Assembly: GCA_964412895.1 (NCBI GenBank)
Contig: CAYPQK010000121.1
Location: 1-7,444, forward strand
Direction: 5' to 3'
DNA from: CALMRE01 sp964412895
Lineage (GTDB): Bacteria; UBP6; UBA1177; JAKLFG01
Length of the DNA: 7,444 nucleotides
Shown here: one piece after another, positions 1 to 5,738 of the stretch
How the letters are laid out: every line of letters starts with the position of its first letter
How positions within the stretch are numbered: position 1 is the stretch's first letter
Notes under the pieces: generated by a model
Told to the model about the DNA's origin: nothing
What the model saw: only the letters and a program-made list of their open reading frames with translations
The model's database searches: none
Program-made: the position numbers and the translations under genes

Positions 1-1524
1 GGGAGCAGAGCCAAGATCCCACCATTCTTTGTTATGCTCGGCAATTTTGGCAAACCATGCTTTTAAAACCCTAATGGTTCTTAACAGACAGGCATGTTGA
101 TCATCTCGCCACAGGAACCCATACTCCGTAACATTGTTGCGTCTTGCCGCTATGTAAAAACCTGTGCTTTTGAGAGCATCGTGGATAGCAGTGAGGGAAA
201 CACAACGCTGATTGGTTCTTTTAACATCTGAAAGCAGTATCCTGTTTCTGAAGGGAGAATCCTTATCTTTGTCTAAAACAAGCCCCGCCTTTGATATTAT
301 CGCGACAATTCGATCTTCTTCGTTGTTAGACTCCCATTTCAGTTCAGAATCAAGTTCAACAAGAAGACTCCTTTTAACCTTTTTCTGCTCACTGTTAATG
401 TCAACAAACATTCTGGCCTGTTCGCTGGAAGATAAAGATTCATAGGCCAAAATATTAACAAAGGAGGTGGCGGCTCTTTCGTGCCCGGAGTATGCAAATA
501 GTCGATGCTGACCGTCTATTATCCAAGCACACCCATATGCCGGTCTTATAATCAACCACCCAGCCTGCGCACCCTGCTCATCACCCAAATCAACACCCTT
601 TTCAAAGGTCAAATACTTTCTGTCATAGATATTAACTACGATGTTGGTGGGAAACGAGTTTCCGTCGCTTATATATTCACCAATTTCTTTAAGCCTTTTC
701 TTGGAAACCATTCTCTGGTACATATCAATATCGGTAGCTTTACCTTTTGCCTTATGCGCGACATATGCTATTTTCAAGACATAGTCTGGCCTAATAGAAA
801 AGGTGTACCAAGTAGTTCTCTTGATTCGCGTTCTTATGGCGGGGATTTTTATTTCAAGCCCCTCTATTTGCATACCTCTAAAGATGTCCGCAAGAAATTG
901 GTAACGCGCAGCAACCCCTAAATGTGAGCAAAGCGACTCATAGTAACACAGGTCCGCCTCGTCAAAGATTCTAACTTTATGCTCTTCAGCCCGCGCCTTG
1001 TCGTTGTCTGATAAGATTATGTCCCACGCAAAAACCAACATGGCAGCATGCCGCTTCTTCCCAGAAGGACATGTTGCCCTGATGCTGTTAATAAATCTTG
1101 ACCTCATTTCGGCAAATCTCACACACCACTCAGGGAAAGACGAATCTTTTCTGGGGGTTTCAGCCGTCTTGCACTCAACAGCAAGCGCAACTTCGTTGTC
1201 AACGCCAACCACATCTATTTGATCTTTGGGAGAACCCTCATCCTTGGGATTTACCAATAGCTTAACACCGCCCTTTCCATTCAACCAATGAAATCCCATC
1301 CTGTAGAAAAGAGACCATACCCTTGATTCAAGAAGGTCTCCCTTTCTTTTATCCTTCCGGACCTTAACTGTCTTTTTGCCTTTCTTTTTCTTTTCCTGAC
1401 CTATCCACCCATCTTCAATAGCCTTCTCCAGATCTTCTTTTCCCACTCCTTTCTCTTCGTAGGGCTTAAACATTTTCCTAGACAATCCGATGAGGTCTTC
1501 GCGAGGAAAAATGTTCTCGATCAT
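1..1524 (-). CDS. PD-(D/E)xK nuclease domain fused to a DGQHR (DndB-type) domain, 3' end beyond window
   Basis: Reading the minus strand from the ATG at 1524 gives 508 codons with no stop down to base 1, so the C-terminus is missing. Residues about 45-61 are strongly basic (12 of 17 Lys/Arg). Residues about 60-190 look like an Mrr-like restriction nuclease: an opening helix GDLLESRVW with E66, then D104 in QIDVVGVD and E117-C-K119 in AVECK. From about residue 200 the protein matches the DGQHR family, which includes DndB of DNA phosphorothioation systems. It has a KKRLKEIGEYI helix, DGQHR at 337-341 and FVDINSEQKKV at 373-383. The start is well supported by GGGAGG six bases upstream and a 4-base ATGA overlap with the methylase stop, implying translational coupling. 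Domain identities are from motifs I can see. A role as the nuclease or sensor half of a DNA-modification defence system is inference. DGQHR proteins can also be regulators, and the nuclease might be inactive. Confidence 0.85.
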   Translation of the reverse strand, partial: MIENIFPREDLIGLSRKMFKPYEEKGVGKEDLEKAIEDGWIGQEKKKKGKKTVKVRKDKRKGDLLESRVWSLFYRMGFHWLNGKGGVKLLVNPKDEGSPKDQIDVVGVDNEVALAVECKTAETPRKDSSFPEWCVRFAEMRSRFINSIRATCPSGKKRHAAMLVFAWDIILSDNDKARAEEHKVRIFDEADLCYYESLCSHLGVAARYQFLADIFRGMQIEGLEIKIPAIRTRIKRTTWYTFSIRPDYVLKIAYVAHKAKGKATDIDMYQRMVSKKRLKEIGEYISDGNSFPTNIVVNIYDRKYLTFEKGVDLGDEQGAQAGWLIIRPAYGCAWIIDGQHRLFAYSGHERAATSFVNILAYESLSSSEQARMFVDINSEQKKVKRSLLVELDSELKWESNNEEDRIVAIISKAGLVLDKDKDSPFRNRILLSDVKRTNQRCVSLTAIHDALKSTGFYIAARRNNVTEYGFLWRDDQHACLLRTIRVLKAWFAKIAEHNKEWWDLGSAP

Positions 1525-2327
1525 TTTATGCCTCCCGTTATAACATATTCGCTACCATGATGTCTTCCCTTTGATGCCCCAGATATACCAGAAAATCTTT
1601 CTTGTTCTCCAATGTCGAACTCTTCTTTGTACAGGTCTCTTATAGACTCATGGTGAGCATTAGAAACTATGATGTATGCGCCTCTTCTTTTTGCTCGCAA
1701 AAGAGCATCTCTTAAACGAATCTGATCGTCCCATTGGAATATCTTTTCATTGTAACTCAGAAACCCGTTCTTATCGTGGTTTACTGTATAGGGCGGGTCG
1801 ACATAAATTAAATCCCGATCCCGAGCCCGGTCTATAATCTTCCTGAAATCACTACATACTAATTTGCACCGCTTTAGTCTTTTCGATATTAGCTCAAAAT
1901 CATCTGTCGCAAGAAGAACATTTTTTTTTGTACCAATGGGAACATTGAAGTCTCCCGACTTATTTACTCTATACAGTCCATTCCAACATGTTCTGTTTAG
2001 ATATATAAATCTCGCTGCTCTGGCAATGGCACCTTCAGGCACGCTTTCTCTTACTCTGTAATAATAAGGCTCGGAATGGTTTCTTCCGTGATACGCCAGA
2101 GCATGGGCGACGCCTTGCCAATCAGCCTTTAGCGCGATATATGTTTCTATCAAATCTTTGTTGGCATCGGAAAGCACGGCTCTAGAAGGCGCAAGGGAAA
2201 AGAAAACAGCACCACTTCCCAAAAATGGCTCGAAATAACGCTTGAATTCTAATCGAGTAGCCAGCTCAACGACATACTGTGACAACCATCTTTTGCCACC
2301 GGCCCATCTTAAAAAAGGAGTGGTCAT
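1521..2327 (-). CDS. dam: Dam/DpnM-class DNA adenine-N6 methyltransferase
   Basis: 268 residues, usual for the D12 (alpha-class) family. It transfers methyl from S-adenosylmethionine to adenine N6 in DNA. Visible motifs in order: FLRWAGGK (5-12, motif X), FEPFLGSG (32-39, SAM-binding motif I), NRTCWNGLYRVNKSGDFNVP (111-130) and DPPY (177-180, catalytic motif IV). The third resembles the DNA-recognition stretch of Dam/DpnM enzymes, so GATC is the likely target, by inference. I prefer the ATG at 2327. A TTG at 2345 would add six residues (MEICFD) outside the conserved fold, and neither start has a strong ribosome binding site. The stop overlaps the start of the nuclease-DGQHR gene (ATGA), so the two genes form one operon. 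The coding strand has an A9 run at Thr133-Asn136. Base composition is more AT-rich than the exporter genes beside it, suggesting transfer. It probably protects host DNA from, or marks it for, the downstream protein rather than acting as a housekeeping Dam. Confidence 0.93.
   Translation of the reverse strand: MTTPFLRWAGGKRWLSQYVVELATRLEFKRYFEPFLGSGAVFFSLAPSRAVLSDANKDLIETYIALKADWQGVAHALAYHGRNHSEPYYYRVRESVPEGAIARAARFIYLNRTCWNGLYRVNKSGDFNVPIGTKKNVLLATDDFELISKRLKRCKLVCSDFRKIIDRARDRDLIYVDPPYTVNHDKNGFLSYNEKIFQWDDQIRLRDALLRAKRRGAYIIVSNAHHESIRDLYKEEFDIGEQERFSGISGASKGRHHGSEYVITGGIK
1531..1536 (-). promoter_or_regulatory. Ribosome binding site of the nuclease-DGQHR gene
   Basis: GGGAGG on the minus strand, six bases before the ATG at 1524, lies inside the last codons of the methylase gene (Thr-Gly-Gly). 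It fixes the start of the downstream gene. With the ATGA overlap it indicates coupled but independently primed translation of the nuclease-like protein. Confidence 0.8.
1921..1929 (-). repeat. A9 homopolymer in the methyltransferase coding strand
   Basis: Nine consecutive A residues on the coding strand span codons Thr133 to Asn136 (acA AAA AAA AAt). They contain an A_AAA_AAA slippery heptamer in the correct phase. I translated both slip products. A10 ends at TGA after about 142 residues, and A8 ends at TAA after about 145. Both lose the DPPY catalytic motif. The tract is certain; any role in phase variation or slippage is inference. Confidence 0.9.
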
Positions 2328-2374
2328 ATCAAAACAGATTTCCAAAATTAGAAAATTGGACTCAAACGCGCCCC

Positions 2375-2403
2375 ATTGTATCCCTTTGAACTCCCCATTT
2401 CAA
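2375..2403 (-). promoter_or_regulatory. Promoter of the methylase/nuclease-DGQHR operon
   Basis: On the minus strand TTGAAA (2403-2398) is followed after exactly 17 bases by TACAAT (2380-2375), a good sigma-70-type match. Transcription would start near 2368, about 40 bases before the ATG at 2327. Two AATGGGG heptamers 22 bp apart overlap the -35 and -10 regions, which might bind a repressor. It is called from pattern match only. Confidence 0.65.
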
Positions 2404-2429
2404 TATTTATTTGCATGTGAACAGAAAGA

Positions 2430-2450
2430 GGGCGCGATGAATCGACGCCC
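2430..2450. repeat. Dispersed palindromic repeat, copy A
   Basis: GGGCG-CGAT-GA-ATCG-A-CGCCC forms a 9-bp stem with a 2-base loop and one bulged A, followed by CTAC. It is nearly identical to the copy at 6578-6597, about 4.1 kb away. Read on the minus strand it is followed by a T-rich stretch (TCTTTCTGTT), so it could also help terminate transcription from the exporter operon. It lies at the boundary between the AT-rich and GC-rich parts of the window. Confidence 0.8.
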
Positions 2451-2468
2451 CTACGGGAGAAACAAATT

Positions 2469-2489
2469 GGGCGTTCCGTTGGGACGCCC
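2469..2489 (-). terminator. Probable terminator of the exporter operon (palindromic repeat copy B)
   Basis: GGGCGTTCC-GTT-GGGACGCCC pairs as a 9-bp stem with one G-T pair and a 3-base loop. On the minus strand it lies just after the ATPase stop codon and is followed by AATTTGTTTCT, a weak U-tract. It shares the outer CGCCCCTAC sequence with copies A and C but has a different core. It is therefore either a repeat variant or a repeat used as a terminator. Confidence 0.6.
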
Positions 2490-2512
2490 CTACCGTTGGG
2501 ATGTTCCGAGAT

Positions 2513-3184
2513 TCAGACCAGCCGTCCGTCGGTGATCGAGACGATGCGGTCGCAGGTCTTCGCGATGGCGGCATCGCGGGTGACTATGCAGAAGGCCGTG
2601 CCGTCGGCCTTGTTGATCTCGCGCAGGAGGGTGAAGACCTCGGACGAACTGTTGGTGTCGAGGTTGCCGGTCGGCTCGTCGGCGAGTATCACCGCCGGCC
2701 GCATCGCCAGCGCCCGGGCTATCGCCGCCCGCTGTCTTTGGCCGCCCGATACCTCGTCGGGTTTGTATTTCAGCCGTTCGCCCAGCCCCACCCGTTTGAG
2801 CAGTTCGGTCGCCGATTCGCGCATACCGGGCATCTCGCGCCCCTTGTCGGCCATCATCGGCATCATCACATTCTCTAAGATGGTGAGCGCCGGGAGGAGA
2901 TGGTGGAACTGGAAGACGAACCCGAGCGTCCGGCCGCGCAGGGCCGTTATCGCCTCATCGTCCATACCGGCGGTGTCGGTGCCGTTGACCAGCAGATTCC
3001 CGGTCGTCGGCCGGTCGAGGAGCCCCATGATGTTCAGGAGCGTCGTCTTGCCCGACCCCGACTGCCCGGTGATCGCGAGGAAATCACTGCGCGACACATC
3101 GAGTGTGATGCCGTGGAGCACCTGCGTCTTGATGCGGGTGCCGTAGGTCTTGGTGACGCCGCGCAGATCGAGTATGGCGCTCAT
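2513..3184 (-). CDS. ABC transporter ATPase, LolD/MacB type
   Basis: 223 residues, the normal size for a stand-alone LolD/FtsE-like ATPase. It binds and hydrolyses ATP on the cytoplasmic face to drive the adjacent FtsX-type permease. Motifs: Walker A GQSGSGKT (40-47), Q-loop FVFQ (Q92), signature VSGGQ (145-149) and Walker B VILADEPT (165-172, catalytic E170). The H-loop position reads IVTRD, so R203 stands where family members normally have His (VTHD). The codon is CGC against CAC, one transition away. The start is the ATG overlapping the permease stop by one base (TGATG). The same frame stays open upstream to 3625, but that stretch is an antisense-like artefact inside the permease gene. This is the last gene of the three-gene operon. 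The substrate is unknown; macrolide, lipoprotein or peptide export are all possible for this family. Confidence 0.93.
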   Translation of the reverse strand: MSAILDLRGVTKTYGTRIKTQVLHGITLDVSRSDFLAITGQSGSGKTTLLNIMGLLDRPTTGNLLVNGTDTAGMDDEAITALRGRTLGFVFQFHHLLPALTILENVMMPMMADKGREMPGMRESATELLKRVGLGERLKYKPDEVSGGQRQRAAIARALAMRPAVILADEPTGNLDTNSSSEVFTLLREINKADGTAFCIVTRDAAIAKTCDRIVSITDGRLV

Positions 3185-4395
3185 CAGTGCACCACCTGCG
3201 CGGGATCTATCCGCGCCGCCTGCCGCGCCGGAAGCGCCGCCGCGAGGATGCCGACCACCGTCGCTATCGCGATGAACACGATATATTCCGACAGTTCGTA
3301 GGTTATCGGGAATGTCGGGGTGCCGTCGGAATTCTTCACGAGATCGCGGAAGAACATCGCCAACCCCGTGCCGATGGCGCAGCCGACCGTCGATCCGAGC
3401 AGTCCCACGACCGCCCCCTGAATGAGGAATATCCGCGTCACGACCGACCGTCGCGTCCCGAAGGCGCGCATGATGCCGATCTCGGGCCGTTTCTGGACCA
3501 CCGACACCACCAGCACGCTCGCGATGCCGAGCGCCACCGCCACCATCACGAAGAACTGGATGAGGTAACTGGAACTCGACTGGGACCGCAGCGCGATGAG
3601 CAGTTGCGAATTCTGTTCCATCCACGATATCGTCTCGATGCCCGACTCCTTTTCAAGCCGCCGCGCTATCTTTTCGGCGCCGAATATCTCGTCTACCCGG
3701 GTATCTATCTGATTGATGTCGCCCGGCGCGTCGAGCAGCGTCTGGGCCTGCCGCAGCGATACGAAGACCTGATTCTCGTTGGCCGACCGGTTGCCGAGGT
3801 CGAATACCGCGCTGATGAGGAAATTGACCGCCCCGCCGCGCGTCTGGAGCGCCACCCGGTCGCCCACCGTCACGCCGAGGTCGTCGGCGAGGTCTTTCCC
3901 GACGATGATCTCGTCGCCCACCAGATCGTAGCGGCCCGCCACGATGCTGGTCGACAGCGGTATGATGCGGGTGAAACTGGCGGGATCGATGCCGCTCACG
4001 GCTACCGATCGGGCCACATCGCCGCGCCGCAGGAGCGCCGCGCCGATCAGCCGCGGGGCGACCGCCGTGATGCCGGACGAGGCGCCGATGGCCTCCAGCC
4101 GTCGCGGCCAGTCGGTGATCATCTGCGGCCGGTCGAAACCGCGTTCGACCCGCGCCATGACGGCGGTATCGGCGGTCGTTTCGGCCAGCGGCCGCGGTTT
4201 TTCCTTGTTGGCGGTGAGGACTATGTGGGCCTGACTGCCGAGCGTCCGCTGTACGAGCGACCGCTGAAGTCCCGAGATCAGCCCGTAGAGGAACACCATC
4301 ACCGCCACGCCGATGGCGCAGGCGCTCATGATGAAGAGCGTCTGCCGCTTCTCGTCGAGCAGGTATTTGAAGGCGATGAATACCGAAAAAGGCAC
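3184..4395 (-). CDS. FtsX/LolC/MacB-type ABC permease
   Basis: 403 residues with the classic 4-helix layout of the family. Helix 1 is at about 20-42. A large periplasmic MacB_PCD-like domain spans about 43-275. Helix 2 is at about 277-300, helix 3 at about 322-350 and helix 4 at about 370-390. The conserved KRPEIGIMRAFG segment after helix 2 (302-313) contacts the ATPase, and the tail PARQAARIDPAQVV is typical. The protein should sit in the inner membrane and transmit ATPase motion to the periplasm. The chosen start is GTG at 4395, five bases after GGAGGT, overlapping the adaptor stop (TAGTG). The frame is open further upstream to 4869, but that part runs inside the adaptor gene, is Arg-rich and has no family similarity. 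It is the middle gene of the operon, and separate permease and ATPase polypeptides make this a split MacB-like system. The substrate is not evident. Confidence 0.92.
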   Translation of the reverse strand: MPFSVFIAFKYLLDEKRQTLFIMSACAIGVAVMVFLYGLISGLQRSLVQRTLGSQAHIVLTANKEKPRPLAETTADTAVMARVERGFDRPQMITDWPRRLEAIGASSGITAVAPRLIGAALLRRGDVARSVAVSGIDPASFTRIIPLSTSIVAGRYDLVGDEIIVGKDLADDLGVTVGDRVALQTRGGAVNFLISAVFDLGNRSANENQVFVSLRQAQTLLDAPGDINQIDTRVDEIFGAEKIARRLEKESGIETISWMEQNSQLLIALRSQSSSSYLIQFFVMVAVALGIASVLVVSVVQKRPEIGIMRAFGTRRSVVTRIFLIQGAVVGLLGSTVGCAIGTGLAMFFRDLVKNSDGTPTFPITYELSEYIVFIAIATVVGILAAALPARQAARIDPAQVVH

Positions 4396-5597
4396 TAACA
4401 ACCTCCCTGTTCGGCGGGTTTCGCCGCGGTCCCTTCGACCGGCGGTTTCTTGCTGTCGGGAATGATGACCATGTCGCCGGGGTTCGCCCCCTCGACGACG
4501 CGCACCTTCCCGTTCTCTTTTTCGGCGATGACGATCTGCCGCTTCTCGATGCGGCCGTTGTTGAGTACCCACAGCGTCGCTTCCTTCCCGTCGCTCGTCA
4601 CGGCGGCGGCGGGGACCAGAAGCGCCGAGGTTATTTTCTCCACATCGAGATCTATCGAGACGGTCATGTCGGCGCGCAGGTACTCCGGCTTTTCGGCGAC
4701 CGACAGTTTCAGCCGGACAGTACCGCGCTGGGGATCGACGGTGCGCGCTATCTGGTAGACCGTCGCGTCGAAACGGCGGTCGGGGAAACTTTCGGACGAT
4801 ACGAGCGCCTTCTGCCCTTCGCGGACCATAGCGAGGTTGCGCTCCTCGATATCGGCGGTGAGGTAGCATTCCTTGGCCGCCGCGACGATCATCAGCGTCT
4901 GCCCCGGCTGGGCGACCGCCCCCGGCTCGACGGTCCGCGACAGCACCATCGCCTCGAACGGGGCGTATATCCGGGCGTCGGTGAGCCGCTGGCGCGACAG
5001 ATCGCGGTTGGCCATCGCCTGTTCAAGCGCCGCCTTGGCGAGGTTGAAATCGTTGCCCCCCTTGGCGATGGAGCGTTCGCGGGTCGCGGCGATATCGTAC
5101 TGGCTCTGCGCCGTTTTCACCGCGAGTTCGGCGCGCTGGAGTTCGCTCTGCGAGAGCGCCTGTTTGTCGAAGAGTTGTGTATCGCGCTCGAAATTCTTCT
5201 GCGCGTCGGAAAGTTTGTTCTTCGCGTCGTTGAGCGATTCCTCGGCGACACGCGCCTCGGTCCCGCCGATCTGCTCGAGTTTCGCCTTCGCCTGCGACAC
5301 CGCCGCCTCGGCCACCTTGAGATTCGCCTGCAGTTCCTTTTCGTCCAGTGCGATGAGGAGCGATCCCTTCGCCACCGTCTCGTTCTCCTGCGCCGTCACC
5401 TCTTTGACCCGGCCCGGAAAGGTGGTGGCGACATTGATGGTCGCCTGCGGCGTCACGCGGCCCATGACCACCAGCCGCCGGTTGAGGTCTTTGGTCTCGA
5501 CGCGGCACACCGCCACGACCGGGGGACGCGACATGAAATACCAGATGCCCCCCGCGACGGCGAGTGCGACGATCGCAACAATTATCTTCTTATTCAC
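4395..5597 (-). CDS. Periplasmic adaptor (HlyD/MacA-type membrane fusion protein)
   Basis: 400 residues, a usual MacA-like length. Residues about 4-22 form a hydrophobic signal anchor with no lipobox Cys, so the protein is probably tethered by its N-terminus to the inner membrane. The first half of the lipoyl/barrel-sandwich domain is near 45-88 (PGRVKEVTAQENETVAKGS). A long Ala/Gln/Glu/Lys-rich coiled-coil hairpin spans about 89-206. The second lipoyl half is at 208-240 (IYAPFEAMVLSRTVEPGA), followed by beta-barrel and membrane-proximal domains to about 380. Such adaptors link an inner-membrane ABC permease to an outer-membrane channel; no TolC-like gene is in the window. The start is GTG at 5597, six bases after GGAGG; the in-frame TTG at 5603 abuts that ribosome binding site and is unlikely. 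It is the first gene of the operon, and its last codons contain the permease ribosome binding site. Confidence 0.92.
   Translation of the reverse strand: MNKKIIVAIVALAVAGGIWYFMSRPPVVAVCRVETKDLNRRLVVMGRVTPQATINVATTFPGRVKEVTAQENETVAKGSLLIALDEKELQANLKVAEAAVSQAKAKLEQIGGTEARVAEESLNDAKNKLSDAQKNFERDTQLFDKQALSQSELQRAELAVKTAQSQYDIAATRERSIAKGGNDFNLAKAALEQAMANRDLSRQRLTDARIYAPFEAMVLSRTVEPGAVAQPGQTLMIVAAAKECYLTADIEERNLAMVREGQKALVSSESFPDRRFDATVYQIARTVDPQRGTVRLKLSVAEKPEYLRADMTVSIDLDVEKITSALLVPAAAVTSDGKEATLWVLNNGRIEKRQIVIAEKENGKVRVVEGANPGDMVIIPDSKKPPVEGTAAKPAEQGGC
4401..4406 (-). promoter_or_regulatory. Ribosome binding site deciding the permease GTG start
   Basis: GGAGGT within the final Gly-Gly-Cys codons of the adaptor gene lies five bases before the GTG at 4395. 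It decides against the much longer open frame upstream and supports coupled translation at the TAGTG overlap. Confidence 0.75.
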
Positions 5598-5603
5598 AAG
5601 CAA

Positions 5604-5608
5604 CCTCC
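5604..5608 (-). promoter_or_regulatory. Ribosome binding site deciding the adaptor GTG start
   Basis: GGAGG on the minus strand is directly followed by TTGCTT and then GTG at 5597. The six-base spacing selects GTG and rules out the TTG at 5603, which touches the site. Confidence 0.75.
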
Positions 5609-5622
5609 AAATGGTTCAACGC

Positions 5623-5651
5623 ATGATAAAGGTAAGCGGCCACGGTGTCAA
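5623..5651 (-). promoter_or_regulatory. Promoter of the exporter operon
   Basis: On the minus strand a perfect TTGACA (5651-5646) is followed after 17 bases by TATCAT (5628-5623). The predicted transcript start is near 5616, about 20 bases before the adaptor GTG. It faces away from the folE2 promoter, and the inverted repeat at 5658-5675 lies just upstream of its -35 box. Confidence 0.75.
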
Positions 5652-5657
5652 CGAAAT

Positions 5658-5675
5658 CGGGATAACGCTATCCCG
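5658..5675. promoter_or_regulatory. Inverted repeat between divergent promoters, candidate operator
   Basis: CGGGATA-ACGC-TATCCCG is a perfect 7-bp inverted repeat with a 4-base centre. It lies between the -35 boxes of the exporter and folE2 promoters. Its centre is about 50 bases upstream of each predicted transcript start. This is a typical place for a dimeric activator or shared regulator. No regulator gene is in the window and I do not recognise the motif. Confidence 0.5.
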
Positions 5676-5685
5676 CAGAATTATA

Positions 5686-5713
5686 TTGCCAAAACGACGA
5701 CCCCGTCTATACT
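5686..5713 (+). promoter_or_regulatory. Promoter of folE2
   Basis: TTGCCA (5686-5691) is followed after 16 bases by TATACT (5708-5713), each one base from a common sigma-70 consensus. Transcription would start near 5720, giving a short leader that carries CGGAGG at 5728-5733, five bases before the ATG. Confidence 0.65.
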
Positions 5714-5738
5714 GCACAGCGCACCGACGGAGGCTTTC

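Noticed and set aside
212..1222. Several plus-strand open frames of 74-138 codons
   Set aside because: They lie antisense to the continuous 508-codon nuclease-DGQHR frame, which carries recognisable motifs. The plus-strand translations are Ser/Leu-rich with no family resemblance.
1360..1400. A-rich Lys-codon stretch as a second slippage site
   Set aside because: The longest A run there is five bases, interrupted by G. It simply encodes the Lys-rich segment.
3185..3625. N-terminal extension of the ABC ATPase frame
   Set aside because: It overlaps the permease coding region out of frame and is Arg/Gly-rich. The family N-terminus begins at the ATG at 3184.
3187..4398. 403-codon plus-strand open frame opposite the permease
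   Set aside because: It is rich in Arg/His/Asp/Glu as expected from the antisense of a GC-rich gene; the permease on the other strand has clear helices and conserved motifs.
4396..4869. N-terminal extension of the permease frame
   Set aside because: It runs inside the adaptor gene in another frame and is Arg-rich with no signal or domain. The GTG at 4395 has a proper ribosome binding site.
5175..5738. Upstream extension of folE2 on the plus strand
   Set aside because: It is antisense to the adaptor gene and crosses both divergent promoters. FolE2 homology starts at the ATG at 5739, which has a good ribosome binding site.
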